Numbered from the stretch's first letter, positions 7,679 through 20,058 are shown. The stretch is DNA of 64,000 nucleotides from an uncultured Pelagibacteraceae bacterium (GCA_902597875.1 CACJZK010000004.1:1-64000), one strand, 5' to 3'. Notes: generated by a model not told the origin, from the sequence alone. Made by a program: numbers and translations.

Positions 7679-8837
7679 AACATTAAATCTAAATTTTGGT
7701 CCACAACATCCAGCAGCTCATGGGGTGCTTAGACTTATATTGGAGTTAGACGGAGAGATTGTTGAAAAAGCAGATCCACACATAGGCTTGTTACACAGAG
7801 GAACAGAGAAATTAATTGAGCACAAAACCTATTCTCAAGCATTACCTTATTTCGATAGATTAGACTACGTGGCTCCTATGAATCAAGAACATGCTTTTGC
7901 ATTAGCAACAGAAAAATTATTGAATATAGAAATTCCAATTAGAGCGAAATATATCAGAGTAATTTTTTGTGAAATTGGAAGAATATTGAGTCACATATTA
8001 AATATAACAACTCAAGCGTTAGATGTTGGTGCATTAACACCTTCTCTGTGGGGATTTGAAGAGAGAGAAACTCTAATGACCTTTTACGAAAGGGCTTCGG
8101 GATCAAGACTGCACGCAAATTTTTTTAGAACTGGAGGAGTCCACCAAGATCTTCCAACTAAATTATACGAAGATATTGGAAAATTTTGTGATAAATTTCC
8201 TAAGACTATAGATGATCTAGAAAGTTTACTAACTGACAATAGAATTTTTAAGCAAAGAAATGTTGAGATTGGAATTGTAACAAAGCAGGAAGCATTAAGT
8301 CATAGCTTCTCTGGTGTTATGTTAAGAGGATCTGGAGTATCGTGGGATTTAAGAAAATCCCAACCCTACGAATGTTATAAAGATTTAGAATTTAAAATTC
8401 CTATTGGAAAAAATGGAGATTGTTTTGACCGTTATCTCTGCAGAGTCGAAGAAATGAGAGAAAGTATAAAAATAATCAAACAATGTTTAAGAAATTTACC
8501 TAAAGGTCCTGTTAAGTCGATAGATGGAAAAATTTCGCCTCCAAGTAGAGACGAATTAAAAGACTCCATGGAAGCTCTCATTCACCATTTCAAACTTTTT
8601 ACTGAGGGATTTAGGGTGCCAGCTGGAGATGTTTACGCAGCAGTAGAAGCTCCTAAGGGTGAATTTGGAGTATATTTAATTTCAGATGGAAGCAATAAAC
8701 CTTACAGATGTAAAATAAGAGCTCCAGGGTTTTCTCATTTGCAAGCTATGGATTATCTAATACGTGGCCACATGTTAGCAGATGTTCCTGCTGTCCTAGG
8801 ATCATTAGACATTGTTTTTGGTGAGGTTGATCGATGA
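7662..8837 (+). CDS. nuoD: NADH-quinone oxidoreductase subunit D
   Basis: A 391-residue 49-kDa-type subunit that forms the quinone-reduction site with NuoB. Signature segments are [16 protein letters not shown] near the N-terminus, [11 protein letters not shown], and the C-terminal [10 protein letters not shown]. The protein is full length for the family. It overlaps nuoE by 4 bp (ATGA), indicating translational coupling. Confidence 0.97.
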   Translation: MKKKNKTLNLNFGPQHPAAHGVLRLILELDGEIVEKADPHIGLLHRGTEKLIEHKTYSQALPYFDRLDYVAPMNQEHAFALATEKLLNIEIPIRAKYIRVIFCEIGRILSHILNITTQALDVGALTPSLWGFEERETLMTFYERASGSRLHANFFRTGGVHQDLPTKLYEDIGKFCDKFPKTIDDLESLLTDNRIFKQRNVEIGIVTKQEALSHSFSGVMLRGSGVSWDLRKSQPYECYKDLEFKIPIGKNGDCFDRYLCRVEEMRESIKIIKQCLRNLPKGPVKSIDGKISPPSRDELKDSMEALIHHFKLFTEGFRVPAGDVYAAVEAPKGEFGVYLISDGSNKPYRCKIRAPGFSHLQAMDYLIRGHMLADVPAVLGSLDIVFGEVDR

Positions 8838-9439
8838 GTTTAAAAGAAGTTTACAACGAACAACCAAAAATTTTTAAATTTTCTGATAAAAATCAAAAAA
8901 TTATTGACGAAATTTTGAAAAAATACCCTGATAGCAATAAGAAGAGTGCAGTTATGCCATTACTATATTTAGCACAAAAACAAAATGATAATTGGATACC
9001 TTTAGCAGCAATGAAATATATTGCAAAATTTTTATCCATTCCTTACATAAACGTTTATGAAATAGCCACATTCTATTCTATGTATAATCTTGCCCCTGTT
9101 GGAAAGTATTTTGTTCAAGTATGCACTACTAGCCCATGTCTAATAAGAGGTGCAGACAAATTAATAAAAGTATGTAAAGAAAAAATTTCTTCAAAAGAGA
9201 GAAAGCTTTCCGAAAATAAAAGATGTTCCTGGATGGAAGTTGAGTGTTTAGGTGCATGCGTAAACGCTCCTATGATGCAGATTAATGATGATTATTATGA
9301 AGATTTAAATGAAAATAATGCAAGTGAAATTATAGAGTCATTATTAAACGACAAGCCTCTAAAACCTGGTTCTTATAGAGGAAGAAAAAATACTTCACCG
9401 GAAAAAAATAAAAATTTAAATGGAAATAGTTCAAAATGA
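8834..9439 (+). CDS. nuoE: NADH-quinone oxidoreductase subunit E
   Basis: A 201-residue 24-kDa-type subunit with a thioredoxin-like fold binding the 2Fe-2S cluster N1a. The four ligands are visible as C97, C102, C138 and C142 (CTTSPC and CLGAC). The C-terminal 30 residues are a charged, low-complexity tail. It overlaps both neighbours by 4 bp. It belongs to the NADH-dehydrogenase module with NuoF and NuoG. Confidence 0.96.
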   Translation: MSLKEVYNEQPKIFKFSDKNQKIIDEILKKYPDSNKKSAVMPLLYLAQKQNDNWIPLAAMKYIAKFLSIPYINVYEIATFYSMYNLAPVGKYFVQVCTTSPCLIRGADKLIKVCKEKISSKERKLSENKRCSWMEVECLGACVNAPMMQINDDYYEDLNENNASEIIESLLNDKPLKPGSYRGRKNTSPEKNKNLNGNSSK

Positions 9440-10758
9440 TCAAAGAAGAAAATAAAATTTTTAAAAATCTTTATAATGATTTCGGGTGGGAAATAGAAAA
9501 TTCTGTTAAACGTAATGATTGGCAAAACACTAAGGAAATTATATCAAAGGGAAGAGAGTGGATTATTAATGAAGTAAAATCTTCAGAACTCAGGGGTAGA
9601 GGAGGAGCAGGCTTTCCAACTGGATTAAAGTGGTCTTTTGCCCCGAAAGAAGTAGGTTCAAGACCGCATTATTTAGTAATAAACGCTGATGAGTCAGAAC
9701 CAGGGACTTGTAAAGACAGAGATATTTTAAGATTCGAACCGCAAAAATTATTGGAGGGCTGTTTAATTGCTGGATTTGCTGTTAACGCTCACACTTGTTA
9801 CATTTATATAAGGGGTGAATATTACAATGAGGGCAAAAGACTTCAAGAAGCTATTAATCAAGCGTATAAGAAAAATTTTTTAGGCAAGAATGCTTGTGGT
9901 TCTGGATGGGATTTTGAAGTACATATTCATTATGGTGCTGGTGCATACATTTGTGGTGAAGAGACAGCACTGCTTGAAAGTTTAGAGGGAAACAAAGGGC
10001 TGCCAAGACTTAAACCTCCTTTTCCAGCTTTAGTTGGTCTTTATGGATGTCCTACAATCGTAAATAATGTAGAAACTGTTGCAGTTGTTCCTACAATTCT
10101 AAGAAAAGGCGCAAAATGGTTTTCTTCTATAGGCAAACCTAAGAATACAGGTACAAAAATTTTTTGCATCTCTGGCAATGTGAATAACCCTTGTAATGTT
10201 GAAGAGGAAATGGGTATCCCTTTGAAAGATTTAATAGAAAAATATGCAGGCGGTGTTGTTGGAGGTTGGGACAATTTACAAGCAGTCATCCCAGGTGGAT
10301 CGTCAATGCCTTTACTACCAAAAAATATATGTGAAACTATTACTATGGATTTTGATTCATTAATTAAAGCTAAGAGCGGACTAGGAACTGCAGGCATAGT
10401 TGTTATTAATAAAGATCAAGACATTATTAAATGTATGGCAAGAATAGCTAAATTTTATAAACATGAAAGTTGTGGTCAATGCACACCTTGTAGAGAGGGT
10501 GTTGGATGGATGTGGAGAATACTTGAAAGAACAGCCAAAGGAGAGTCAACATATAAAGATATTGATTTACTATTTGATGTTACTAAACAGATTGAAGGAC
10601 ACACAATTTGTGCCTTTGGTGAAGGGGCATCTTGGCCTGTTCAAGGTTTATTGAGACATTTTAGAAAAGAAATAGACAAAAGGTGTACTGGGACACCGTT
10701 AGTTAAAAAGAAAAGAAATATCCCTTATTTAATTGATCAACATTTATTGGAGAAATAA
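9436..10758 (+). CDS. nuoF: NADH-quinone oxidoreductase subunit F
   Basis: A 440-residue 51-kDa-type subunit that binds NADH, FMN and the N3 4Fe-4S cluster. Motifs include [14 protein letters not shown] (nucleotide/FMN loop), [28 protein letters not shown], and the C-terminal cluster motif [12 protein letters not shown] with the fourth cysteine in [10 protein letters not shown]. Length is typical. The stop lies one base before the nuoG start codon. Confidence 0.97.
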   Translation: MIKEENKIFKNLYNDFGWEIENSVKRNDWQNTKEIISKGREWIINEVKSSELRGRGGAGFPTGLKWSFAPKEVGSRPHYLVINADESEPGTCKDRDILRFEPQKLLEGCLIAGFAVNAHTCYIYIRGEYYNEGKRLQEAINQAYKKNFLGKNACGSGWDFEVHIHYGAGAYICGEETALLESLEGNKGLPRLKPPFPALVGLYGCPTIVNNVETVAVVPTILRKGAKWFSSIGKPKNTGTKIFCISGNVNNPCNVEEEMGIPLKDLIEKYAGGVVGGWDNLQAVIPGGSSMPLLPKNICETITMDFDSLIKAKSGLGTAGIVVINKDQDIIKCMARIAKFYKHESCGQCTPCREGVGWMWRILERTAKGESTYKDIDLLFDVTKQIEGHTICAFGEGASWPVQGLLRHFRKEIDKRCTGTPLVKKKRNIPYLIDQHLLEK

Positions 10759-10759
10759 A

Positions 10760-12814
10760 ATGCCTAAAATTGTTATTAATGGCAAAGAAATAGAATTTGA
10801 TAAAGGTATGACTGTGTTACAGGCATGTGAGTTAGCTAATGTTGAAATACCAAGATTTTGTTATCATGAAAAACTTTCTATAGCTGGAAATTGTAGAATG
10901 TGTCTAGTAGAAATGGATAAATCTTCAAAACCCATAGCGTCTTGTGCGATGCCAGCAACCGAAGGAATGAATATTAAAACTAATACAGAGTTTGTTGAAA
11001 AAGCCAGGAAAGGTGTTATGGAATTTTTATTAGCCAATCATCCTTTAGATTGTCCAGTTTGTGATCAGGGTGGTGAATGTGATTTACAAGATCAATCTCT
11101 GTACTACGGCGTGGACAAATCTAGATTTTCAGAAAATAAAAGATTTGTGAAAGAGAAATACATGGGACCTTTAATAAAAACTCAGATGACAAGGTGTATT
11201 CACTGCACTAGATGTATAAGATTTGCTACTGAAGTTGCTGGCGTCCCTGAATTAGGAGCAATAGGTCGGGGTGAAGATATGGAAATCACTACTTATCTAG
11301 AAAAATCTATGGAGTCAGAATTATCTGCTAACGTTATTGATTTGTGTCCTGTAGGAGCACTCACTTCTAAACCCTATGCTTTTGAGGCAAGACCATGGGA
11401 GCTTAAAAAAACTGAAAGTATAGATGTAATGGATGCAGTTGGATCAAACATTAGAGTAGATACTTATGGATGGGAGGTAAAAAGGATTTTGCCAAGAATT
11501 AACAATGAAATTAATGAAGAATGGATTTCCGATAAAACAAGATATGCGTGCGATGGATTATTAAAGCAACGTTTAGATACTCCTTATATTAAAAAAAATG
11601 GGAAACTGGTCAAAACAACTTGGGATGAAGCTATCCAACTAATATGTGAAAAAATAAATACTACTGATCCTAAACTTATTGGAGCGCACGTTGGAGACAT
11701 GGTAAGTTTAGAAAATATTTTCTCTTATAAAAAATTTCTCAATGCTATTAATTGTACCAACTATGATTTTAGAGAGAGAAATTTTTACTTTAATCCATCA
11801 GACAAAATTAACTATTTATTTAATTCCTCTATTAATAACATAGAGAATTCAGACCTTATTTTATTAATTGGTTGCAACCCTAGACATGAGGCAACAATGG
11901 TTAATGCGAGAATAAGAAAATCTTTTGTTAAAAACAAAACTCCTATTTACTCTCTAGGGGATGTAGGTGACCTTACTTATAATTATAATATTATTGGAGA
12001 AACAACTGAGAACTTAAAAGAAATAATTAAGGGAAAAAATGAATTTAGTAGGAAATTCTTATCTTCTAAAAAGCCAGTCGTTATTATTGGTGAGTCCGCT
12101 TTAGAGTTGAAAAGTGGTAAATTTATTTTTGAGGAAATAAAAGAATTTTTATTTAAAAATAATTTTATAAATAAAAACTGGAATGCCTTAAATATTTTGT
12201 CACAAAATGCATCTACAGTTGGATGTATTGACTTAAATTTTTTTAATGAAAATAAAGATGATGAATTATCTTTTTTTGAAAAAATTAAGAATAATAAATT
12301 TGAATTAATATATCTTCTAGGTTCAGATAATTTCGAGTTGGTAAAAAAGAATGAATTTATTGTTTATCAAGGTAGCCACGGAGACAGAGGAGCAGAAATT
12401 GCAGATATAATACTGCCAAGTCCTGCATATACTGAACAAGATGGTATGTATATAAACTTAGAAGGCAGGGTACAAGAATGTAGAAAAGCTTCTTACCCTA
12501 CTGGTCAAGCTAAGGAAGACTGGAAAATTTTTAATTTAATACTTAAAAAATTAAAGAATGAAAAACTTTTCCACAACTATGAAGATCTTAAAAAATTAAC
12601 ACTTGATCAAATTAAAAATTTCTCTGGAATAGATAATTTACCAAATAATATATTTAAAATTAATAAAAAACTAAATTCAGAATTTTTTAATGAAAAAATT
12701 TTAATTAATGAAATTGATTATTATTTTACCAATTCAATAGCTAGAGCTTCAAAAACCATGAGTGATTGTAGAAATGTTAAATTTAAGAGTTTAAAAGAAG
12801 GAACGAATAATTAA
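10760..12814 (+). CDS. nuoG: NADH-quinone oxidoreductase subunit G
   Basis: A 684-residue 75-kDa-type subunit. The N-terminal ferredoxin domain has C34, C45, C48 and C62 for a 2Fe-2S cluster. Next come [18 protein letters not shown] and [11 protein letters not shown], with a later cysteine in [10 protein letters not shown], for the 4Fe-4S clusters. The rest is the molybdopterin-oxidoreductase-like domain, which carries no cofactor in complex I. I chose ATG 10760, not the ATG at 10733 inside nuoF, because GGAG at 10749-10752 is correctly spaced and family members begin MPKI/MVKI. Confidence 0.95.
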   Translation: MPKIVINGKEIEFDKGMTVLQACELANVEIPRFCYHEKLSIAGNCRMCLVEMDKSSKPIASCAMPATEGMNIKTNTEFVEKARKGVMEFLLANHPLDCPVCDQGGECDLQDQSLYYGVDKSRFSENKRFVKEKYMGPLIKTQMTRCIHCTRCIRFATEVAGVPELGAIGRGEDMEITTYLEKSMESELSANVIDLCPVGALTSKPYAFEARPWELKKTESIDVMDAVGSNIRVDTYGWEVKRILPRINNEINEEWISDKTRYACDGLLKQRLDTPYIKKNGKLVKTTWDEAIQLICEKINTTDPKLIGAHVGDMVSLENIFSYKKFLNAINCTNYDFRERNFYFNPSDKINYLFNSSINNIENSDLILLIGCNPRHEATMVNARIRKSFVKNKTPIYSLGDVGDLTYNYNIIGETTENLKEIIKGKNEFSRKFLSSKKPVVIIGESALELKSGKFIFEEIKEFLFKNNFINKNWNALNILSQNASTVGCIDLNFFNENKDDELSFFEKIKNNKFELIYLLGSDNFELVKKNEFIVYQGSHGDRGAEIADIILPSPAYTEQDGMYINLEGRVQECRKASYPTGQAKEDWKIFNLILKKLKNEKLFHNYEDLKKLTLDQIKNFSGIDNLPNNIFKINKKLNSEFFNEKILINEIDYYFTNSIARASKTMSDCRNVKFKSLKEGTNN

Positions 12815-12815
12815 A

Positions 12816-13820
12816 ATGGAATATTTAGATATATTTATTAACGAGATTTACAAAATATTTTTTCTTGTAGTTCCAATACTAGTTTCAGTTGCCCTAATTG
12901 TTTGGTTAGATAGAAGAGTTTGGGGTTTTGTGCAAAAACGTAGAGGTCCAAATGTCGTTGGTCCTTTTGGACTTTTTCAAACTTTAGCAGACGCTTTAAA
13001 ATATATTTTTAAAGAAATTATAATTCCCGCAAGTTCAAACAAAATAATATTTATTTTAGCTCCTATAGTTACAATGACATTAGCATTAGTTGCATGGGCA
13101 GTTATACCTTTTGGCGAAAATTTAGTTCTATCAGATATTAATATAGGAATACTCTATTTATTCGCTATTTCATCACTTGGGGTTTATGGAATTATAATGG
13201 GTGGTTGGGCCTCTAATTCTAAATATCCTTTTTTAGGCGCAATAAGATCTGCCGCTCAAATGGTTTCCTATGAAGTTTCGATAGGGATTATAATTATAAA
13301 TGTTCTTTTATGTGTAGGTTCCTTGAATCTTACTGATATTGTATTAGCTCAAAAAAATATTTGGTTTGTAATTCCTTTATTTCCAATGTTTGTAATTTTT
13401 TTTATATCAGCACTGGCTGAAACAAATAGACCACCTTTTGACCTACCAGAGGCAGAAGCAGAATTAGTTGCTGGTTATCAAACAGAATATTCTGGAATGA
13501 TGTACGCGATGTTTTGGTTAGGTGAATACGCTAATATTTTATTAATGTGCGCAATGGGTTCAATATTATTTTTAGGAGGATGGTTACCACCTATAGATAT
13601 TTATCCTTTTAATGTAATTCCCTCACCAATTTGGATAATTTTTAAAATATTATTTTTATTTTTTTTATTTGCAATAGTGAAAGCGATAGTCCCAAGATAC
13701 AGGTATGATCAACTGATGAGACTTGGATGGAAAATTTTTCTTCCTTTTTCTTTGTTATATGTGGTTTTGACAGCAAGTTTTTTATTTTATTTTGACATGC
13801 TTCCAACTAAGGAATTTTAA
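12816..13820 (+). CDS. nuoH: NADH-quinone oxidoreductase subunit H
   Basis: A 334-residue membrane subunit with about eight transmembrane helices. It forms part of the quinone tunnel. Diagnostic sequences are [20 protein letters not shown] near the N-terminus and the acidic loop [20 protein letters not shown], a very strongly conserved element of this subunit. Length and order in the operon are normal. Confidence 0.97.
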   Translation: MEYLDIFINEIYKIFFLVVPILVSVALIVWLDRRVWGFVQKRRGPNVVGPFGLFQTLADALKYIFKEIIIPASSNKIIFILAPIVTMTLALVAWAVIPFGENLVLSDINIGILYLFAISSLGVYGIIMGGWASNSKYPFLGAIRSAAQMVSYEVSIGIIIINVLLCVGSLNLTDIVLAQKNIWFVIPLFPMFVIFFISALAETNRPPFDLPEAEAELVAGYQTEYSGMMYAMFWLGEYANILLMCAMGSILFLGGWLPPIDIYPFNVIPSPIWIIFKILFLFFLFAIVKAIVPRYRYDQLMRLGWKIFLPFSLLYVVLTASFLFYFDMLPTKEF

Positions 13821-14306
13821 ATGAAACTGAATAGATTTTTAAAGACAATATTTTTAGCTGAGTTTGTCTCAGCTTTTATTATTGCAGTAAAAGAGATATT
13901 TAGACCAAAAAAAACAATTAATTATCCTTATGAAAAAGGTAAGATAAGTCCAAGATTTAGAGGAGAGCATGCCTTAAGAAGATATCCTAATGGTGAGGAA
14001 AGGTGCATTGCTTGTAAACTTTGTGAAGCTGTGTGTCCCGCCCAAGCAATTACAATAGAATCAACCGAGCGTGAGGATGGGAGTAGAAAGACCACAAGGT
14101 ATGATATCGACATGCTAAAATGTATTTACTGCGGACTTTGCCAAGAGTCTTGTCCTGTAGATGCTATAGTGCAAGGTCCGAATTTTGAATTTGCTACTGA
14201 AACTAGAGAAGAGCTTTATTACAATAAAGAGAAACTGTTAGATAACGGAGACAGGTGGGAGTCAGTGCTATCAAAAAATATTAAGTTAGATAAAATCTAT
14301 AGATAA
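13821..14306 (+). CDS. nuoI: NADH-quinone oxidoreductase subunit I
   Basis: A 161-residue ferredoxin-type subunit (TYKY) carrying clusters N6a and N6b. Two complete CxxCxxCxxxCP motifs are present: [12 protein letters not shown] and [12 protein letters not shown]. The preceding [18 protein letters not shown] is typical. The start codon follows the nuoH stop with no gap. Confidence 0.97.
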   Translation: MKLNRFLKTIFLAEFVSAFIIAVKEIFRPKKTINYPYEKGKISPRFRGEHALRRYPNGEERCIACKLCEAVCPAQAITIESTEREDGSRKTTRYDIDMLKCIYCGLCQESCPVDAIVQGPNFEFATETREELYYNKEKLLDNGDRWESVLSKNIKLDKIYR

Positions 14307-14307
14307 G

Positions 14308-14937
14308 ATGTTATTTCATTCAATTTTCTTTTATTTTTTTTCAATCATAGCCATTTTTTCGGCCTTAATGGTTATAACATCTAGAAGCACAGTTAATTCA
14401 GTTTTTTTCTTAATTTTAGATTTTATATCAATTGGTTGTTTGTTTATTATGGTTGGAGCAGAGTTTTTAGGTATCATAATTTTGATTGTGTATGTCGGTG
14501 CAGTAGCAGTATTATTTTTATTTGTAGTGATGATGTTGAACGTAGCTCAACAAAAACAATCCTGGTTCATAGGAAAAAAATCTAGTCATATTCCATTTGG
14601 GTTAGTTGTTAGCGTAATAATTTTCTTAGAATTATTAGTAGTTTTAGGGGGATGGAAATATAAAGAAAATGTTATGAGTAGCAGCAATTTACTTTTAAAT
14701 GAAAGTATCTCCAATACTCATCAAATAGGTAGAGTAATGTATACAGATTACATTTTATATTTTCAAATTTCAGGAATAATATTACTTTTGTCAATGATAG
14801 GAGCGATAGTATTAACTTATCAAAAGAGAGATAATATAAAAAAACAAAGTTATATTAATCAAATATCCAGAGAAAAATTAACTTCTATTGAATTAAAAAA
14901 AGTAGAATTTGAAAAGGGAGTTAAAATTGATGATTGA
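14308..14937 (+). CDS. nuoJ: NADH-quinone oxidoreductase subunit J
   Basis: A 209-residue membrane subunit with five predicted helices. The conserved helix-3 stretch [20 protein letters not shown] contains the pi-bulge region important for proton-pumping conformational change. The last 45 residues are a hydrophilic tail. It overlaps nuoK by 8 bp. Confidence 0.95.
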   Translation: MLFHSIFFYFFSIIAIFSALMVITSRSTVNSVFFLILDFISIGCLFIMVGAEFLGIIILIVYVGAVAVLFLFVVMMLNVAQQKQSWFIGKKSSHIPFGLVVSVIIFLELLVVLGGWKYKENVMSSSNLLLNESISNTHQIGRVMYTDYILYFQISGIILLLSMIGAIVLTYQKRDNIKKQSYINQISREKLTSIELKKVEFEKGVKIDD

Positions 14938-15241
14938 TATAGGATTAGGACATTACCTAACATTAGGAGCAATAATTTTTTCTCTTGGGGTCATAGGGAT
15001 CTTTTTAAATAGAAAAAACATTATAGTAATTTTAATGTCAGTAGAATTAATATTGTTAGCTGTAAATATAAATTTAATTTCATTTTCTATTTTTTCAGGA
15101 GATATTCTAGGTCAAATATTTACAATGTTGATATTAACAATTGCTGCTGCAGAGGCTGCAATTGGCTTAGCCATCATAGTTGTTTTTTATAGAAACAAAG
15201 GTTCAATAAGAGTTGAAGATATTCATGAAATGAAAGGATAA
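14930..15241 (+). CDS. nuoK: NADH-quinone oxidoreductase subunit K
   Basis: A 103-residue Mrp-type membrane subunit with three helices and the conserved glutamates in [13 protein letters not shown] and [14 protein letters not shown] chose ATG 14930, giving [12 protein letters not shown] as in the family, over ATG 14909 inside nuoJ. A GGGAG sequence precedes it at about 14914-14918. Length is close to the usual 101. Confidence 0.95.
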   Translation: MIDIGLGHYLTLGAIIFSLGVIGIFLNRKNIIVILMSVELILLAVNINLISFSIFSGDILGQIFTMLILTIAAAEAAIGLAIIVVFYRNKGSIRVEDIHEMKG

Positions 15242-17149
15242 ATGGAATACGCTGTATTATTTCTACCTTTATTAGGATCAATATTAGGATATTTTGGAAA
15301 ATCATTAGGGAATTTCTTTTCAGAAATAGCAACAAGTTTTTTTGTTACAGCTTCAGCAATTTTATCGATTGTAATTTTTTATAATGGTATTACTGCAGGA
15401 TCTTATGGAAACTTTAAGATATTTGAATGGATAAGTTCAGGAAATTTTGTAGCGAATTGGTCAATTAAGATAGATCCTCTAAGCTCAATCATGTTAGTTG
15501 TAGTAACACTCGTTTCATCAATTGTTCATATTTATTCGATAGGATACATGAGTCACGATCCCCACAAGCCAAGATTTATGTCTTATCTTTCTCTATTTAC
15601 TTTTTCAATGTTGGCTCTTGTAGTTTCTGATAATTTCTTACAATTATTTTTTGGATGGGAAGGAGTTGGGTTATGCTCTTATTTACTAATAGGCTTTTGG
15701 TACAAAAGAAATTCTGCGAATAATGCAGCTATCAAAGCATTTATAGTAAACAGAGTAGGAGATTTTGGACTAGCGGTTGGAATTTTTTTAATATTTTACC
15801 ACTTAGGTACTATAAATTATGATGAGGTTTTTAGTTTAATTCCTACTTTAGTTAATAAAGAAATAAATTTTTTAGGTTTTGAATATAATTTAATCACGAT
15901 AATCTGTCTTTCTCTTTTTATAGGTGCCATGGGTAAATCTGCTCAATTTTTACTTCATACTTGGCTGCCAGACGCTATGGAAGGACCAACACCTGTTTCT
16001 GCATTAATTCATGCTGCAACAATGGTAACAGCAGGAGTTTTTTTAGTCGTAAGATGTTCTCCTATATTTGAGTACTCATCAGTGGCATTAAATGTAGTTG
16101 CAGTTATAGGTATGATTACTGCCATTTTTGCAGCTTCAGTTGCATTAGTACAGAATGATATAAAGAGAATTATTGCTTATTCTACCTGCAGTCAATTAGG
16201 ATATATGTTTTTTGCTGTAGGAGTAGGAGCGTATCATGTAGCAATGTTTCATTTGTTTACACATGCCTTTTTTAAAGCATTGTTGTTTTTAGGATCTGGA
16301 TCAGTAATACACGCATTTAAAGACGATCAAGATATAAGAAATATGGGAGGGGTGTGGAAACAACTTCCATACACTTGGGTACTTATGTTAATCGGTACTT
16401 TGGCCTTAACCGGATTTCCATTATTGTCAGGTTTTTATTCAAAAGATGCGATAATTGAATTTGCATTTCTAAAACATACTTTCATGGGAAATTCCGTAGC
16501 AATCGTAGGAATTATTACAGCTTTTTTAACCTCTATTTATTCATGGAGATTAATATTTAAAACTTTTCACGGCAAATATATGAATAAAAAAATTCCAATT
16601 AAAGAAACCCATGAATCCCCATTGATTATGTTAGTGCCTTTAATTTTTCTAGCTTTTGGTGCAATATTTTCAGGTTATCTTTTTAAAGAACTTTTTATTG
16701 GAGAAAATAGTGAAAGTTTTTGGCTAAATTCAATTTTTTTCATTGAAATGACTTCTCACGATAATATCCCTCTTTGGTTTTTGGCTCTAACACCTCTGCT
16801 CGTAATAATTTCTATCCCTGTATCTTATTTTTTATTTGTTAAAGATAAAAAAATATTGGATGGATTTAAAGAAAGATACAAAACATTTTATAATTTTCTA
16901 TTAAATAAATGGTACGTTGATGAGTTTTACGATATAATTTTAGTAAATCCAATAAAAAAAATTGGTTATATTTTTTGGAAAAAAGGCGATGAGGGAACAA
17001 TAGATCGATTTGGTCCTAATGGAATTTCAAAAATCATAAAGCTAATTTCAGACAAAGCAGTTCAATTTCAAAGCGGGTATATTTATGATTATGCTTTTAT
17101 AATGCTTATAGGCTTATCAGCTTTAATAACTTATTTGATTATATATTAA
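15242..17149 (+). CDS. nuoL: NADH-quinone oxidoreductase subunit L
   Basis: A 635-residue distal antiporter-like subunit with roughly 16 helices and the long lateral amphipathic helix at the C-terminus. Conserved elements are GWEGVGLCSYLLIGFWY, the LLHTWLPDAMEGPTPVSALIHAATMV region and the KSAQF lysine. The start codon follows the nuoK stop directly. Confidence 0.97.
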   Translation: MEYAVLFLPLLGSILGYFGKSLGNFFSEIATSFFVTASAILSIVIFYNGITAGSYGNFKIFEWISSGNFVANWSIKIDPLSSIMLVVVTLVSSIVHIYSIGYMSHDPHKPRFMSYLSLFTFSMLALVVSDNFLQLFFGWEGVGLCSYLLIGFWYKRNSANNAAIKAFIVNRVGDFGLAVGIFLIFYHLGTINYDEVFSLIPTLVNKEINFLGFEYNLITIICLSLFIGAMGKSAQFLLHTWLPDAMEGPTPVSALIHAATMVTAGVFLVVRCSPIFEYSSVALNVVAVIGMITAIFAASVALVQNDIKRIIAYSTCSQLGYMFFAVGVGAYHVAMFHLFTHAFFKALLFLGSGSVIHAFKDDQDIRNMGGVWKQLPYTWVLMLIGTLALTGFPLLSGFYSKDAIIEFAFLKHTFMGNSVAIVGIITAFLTSIYSWRLIFKTFHGKYMNKKIPIKETHESPLIMLVPLIFLAFGAIFSGYLFKELFIGENSESFWLNSIFFIEMTSHDNIPLWFLALTPLLVIISIPVSYFLFVKDKKILDGFKERYKTFYNFLLNKWYVDEFYDIILVNPIKKIGYIFWKKGDEGTIDRFGPNGISKIIKLISDKAVQFQSGYIYDYAFIMLIGLSALITYLIIY

Positions 17150-18646
17150 ATGGATTTTCCTATTTTATCTTTAATAATCTTTTTGCCTTTATTAGGTGCT
17201 ACTTTTATTTTTTTATTTAGATATCAAAAAGACACTAACAAAAGCGCTATCTATGTTTCTATTTTTACAAGCTTAGCTAATCTTCTTTTAGCTTTTTTTC
17301 TATGGTTTTTATTTGATAATAATTATACAGGATTTCAATTTATTGAGGAAAAAAATTGGATAAGTGGATTAATAAAGTTTAAATTAGGAATAGATGGTAT
17401 ATCTATATTATTTATACTTTTAACAGCCTTCATCACACCAATTTGTATTTTTTCTTGCATCAACAGCGTTAAGGAAAGAGTTAAAGAATTTTTAATTGCA
17501 ATTTTAGTACTTGAAACTTTCATGATTGGAGTTTTTTGTTCATTAGATCTTGTCATTTTTTATTTATTTTTTGAAGCTGGTCTAATACCAATGTTTTTAA
17601 TTATTGGTATTTGGGGTGGTGAGCGAAGGGTATATTCCGCATTTAAATTTTTTCTCTATACTCTTCTTGGTTCCGTATTAATGTTGGTGGCTATTATTTC
17701 AATTTATTGGATAACAGGCACAACAGACATAACTAGTATTAATGAAATAAAAATTCCAAGTGAATTCCAGTATATATTGTGGCTAGCTTTTTTTAGCTCA
17801 TTTGCTGTAAAAATGCCTATGTGGCCGGTCCATACTTGGTTACCAGATGCTCATGTTGAGGCTCCAACAGCCGGTTCAGTTATACTTGCAGCGATACTTT
17901 TAAAGATGGGAGGATATGGTTTTTTAAGATTTTCAATTCCTTTGTTTCCTGTTGCAACAGAATATTTTACCCCGATGATTTATTTTTTAAGTCTAATTGC
18001 AATTATTTACACCTCATTAGTAGCTTTGATGCAAGAAGACATGAAAAAATTGATAGCTTACTCCTCTGTAGCTCACATGGGATATGTTACTCTTGGAATT
18101 TTTACACTTACTAAACAAGGGATAGATGGAGGTATGTTTCAAATGTTAAGTCACGGATTAATTTCCGCTGCGTTATTTTTATGTGTAGGAGTTTTGTATG
18201 ACAGATCTCATTCAAGACTTATAAAGACGTATGGTGGTGTAGTTAACTCCATTCCAAAGTATTCACTAGTATTTATTATTTTTGCTTTAGCAGCTCTAGG
18301 TTTGCCAGGTACTACAGGATTTTTGGGAGAATTTTTGGTTTTAATAGGTATTTTTCAAAAAGACTATTTGATAGGTTTAGTGGCGACTATTGGAGTTGTA
18401 CTTTGTGCTGCCTATATGCTTTGGTTAACCAAAAGAGTTATTTTTGGTCAAATAAAAAACCAAGAAGTAAAAATCTTAAAGGATGTTAATTTTTCAGAAG
18501 GAACGATGTTATTTATTTTAGCAACTATTGTAATTATTTTTGGTTTTTATCCAGAACCTTTATTAAACACTATGAACGTTACTATTAATGGTTTAATAGA
18601 TAATTACGAAAATGACTTAATTTATCATTTATCAGCAAGCAAATGA
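17150..18646 (+). CDS. nuoM: NADH-quinone oxidoreductase subunit M
   Basis: A 498-residue proton-pumping subunit. Typical motifs are DLVIFYLFFEAGLIPMFLIIGIWGG, with the essential glutamate in FFEAGLIPM, and the helix-7 region VHTWLPDAHVEAPTAGSVIL. Multiple helices run through its whole length. It overlaps nuoN by 4 bp. Confidence 0.97.
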   Translation: MDFPILSLIIFLPLLGATFIFLFRYQKDTNKSAIYVSIFTSLANLLLAFFLWFLFDNNYTGFQFIEEKNWISGLIKFKLGIDGISILFILLTAFITPICIFSCINSVKERVKEFLIAILVLETFMIGVFCSLDLVIFYLFFEAGLIPMFLIIGIWGGERRVYSAFKFFLYTLLGSVLMLVAIISIYWITGTTDITSINEIKIPSEFQYILWLAFFSSFAVKMPMWPVHTWLPDAHVEAPTAGSVILAAILLKMGGYGFLRFSIPLFPVATEYFTPMIYFLSLIAIIYTSLVALMQEDMKKLIAYSSVAHMGYVTLGIFTLTKQGIDGGMFQMLSHGLISAALFLCVGVLYDRSHSRLIKTYGGVVNSIPKYSLVFIIFALAALGLPGTTGFLGEFLVLIGIFQKDYLIGLVATIGVVLCAAYMLWLTKRVIFGQIKNQEVKILKDVNFSEGTMLFILATIVIIFGFYPEPLLNTMNVTINGLIDNYENDLIYHLSASK

Positions 18647-20058
18647 CTTACAACTTAAATATCTTATTACCTGAAATTTTTTTATCAATATCAATTTTTG
18701 TAATTTTGATGCTAGGAGTTTTTTTTAAGAAAAGCTATAATTTAGTCACTAACTTATCTCTATTAGCTTTAGTAATTTTAATTGTGATAATTTTAAATAC
18801 TGAGAGCACTTCAGTGAAAATATTTACTGATAGCTTTATTAGAGATGGATACGCGAAATTTATAAAAATATTAATTATTATTTCGACTATATTTATTCTA
18901 CTATCATCTCAAGTATTTATTAAAGATAATAATATAGCTAAATTTGAATATCCAATAATAATACTTTTATCCATTTTAGGTATGTTTTTTATGGTTAGTT
19001 CAAATGATTTAATTCTTTTTTATCTTGGTTTAGAACTTCAATCATTATCGCTTTATGTTTTGGCTTCAATAGACAGAGATAATACTAGATCTACTGAGTC
19101 TGGGGTTAAGTATTTTGTATTAAGTGCTCTGTCTTCTGGGCTACTTCTTTATGGTTGCTCTTTACTCTACGGTTTTACTGGCTCAACTAATTTTGATATT
19201 ATAAATAATTCATTGAATATAGGTAGCGTTGGCTCAATATTTGCAATGGTATTTATTCTTGTAGGTCTTGCTTTCAAAGTTTCTGCAGTACCTTTTCATA
19301 TGTGGACACCTGATGTATATGAGGGGTCTCCAACTTCCGTAACAAATTTTTTTTCTGCGGTTCCAAAAGTTGCTGGATTAGCAGTTTTAATAAGATTTAT
19401 GCAAACTCCATTTGAAAACATACTTGTTGAGTGGCAAACTATAATCATCTTTATATCAATTGCTTCAATGATACTAGGAGCTGTGGCTGCAATTGGCCAA
19501 AACAATATAAAAAGATTAATGGCTTATAGTTCTATAGGCCACATAGGTTATGCTCTCGCTGGAGTAGCTACCGGAACAGATTCAGGTTATATGAGCTCAA
19601 TTGTTTATATAACAATTTATATTGTAATGAGTATAGGAATATTTGCTTGCATTTTTTTAATGAAAAAAAATGGAAAATATACTGAAAAAATTCATGACTT
19701 GTCCGGAATTTCTAAAAAACATCCTTTGATAGCCATTTCATTTTTAATTATTCTTTTTTCTTTAGCAGGAATACCTCCCCTAGGAGGGTTTTTTGCAAAA
19801 TTTTATGTATTTATGACTGTTATCGAGAATGGTATGTATTTTTTAGCTATTGTAGGATTATTAACAACAGTAATATCAGCTTTTTATTATCTAAGAATAA
19901 TAAAAATTATATATTTTGATGAATTTGCAGGTTCATTTGATAGAATTAGAAATTTCAGCATTTCTGGAACAATATTTTTAAGTTGTATATTACTAGTAAC
20001 TTTCTTTTTATATCCATCAACTTTAAACAATGTAGTAAGTTTGGTATTTACCTCTTAA
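18643..20058 (+). CDS. nuoN: NADH-quinone oxidoreductase subunit N
   Basis: A 471-residue third antiporter-like subunit, last of the complex I operon. Recognisable segments are LILFYLGLELQSLSLYVLAS, PFHMWTPDVYEGSPTSVTNF and LAGIPPLGGFFAKF. The operon then runs on without a break, because the stop overlaps the next start (TAATG). Confidence 0.97.
   Translation: MTYNLNILLPEIFLSISIFVILMLGVFFKKSYNLVTNLSLLALVILIVIILNTESTSVKIFTDSFIRDGYAKFIKILIIISTIFILLSSQVFIKDNNIAKFEYPIIILLSILGMFFMVSSNDLILFYLGLELQSLSLYVLASIDRDNTRSTESGVKYFVLSALSSGLLLYGCSLLYGFTGSTNFDIINNSLNIGSVGSIFAMVFILVGLAFKVSAVPFHMWTPDVYEGSPTSVTNFFSAVPKVAGLAVLIRFMQTPFENILVEWQTIIIFISIASMILGAVAAIGQNNIKRLMAYSSIGHIGYALAGVATGTDSGYMSSIVYITIYIVMSIGIFACIFLMKKNGKYTEKIHDLSGISKKHPLIAISFLIILFSLAGIPPLGGFFAKFYVFMTVIENGMYFLAIVGLLTTVISAFYYLRIIKIIYFDEFAGSFDRIRNFSISGTIFLSCILLVTFFLYPSTLNNVVSLVFTS

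Noticed and set aside
10041-10397. A 118-residue minus-strand frame inside nuoF
   Set aside because: It lies fully within a conserved, complete nuoF; judged a shadow frame.
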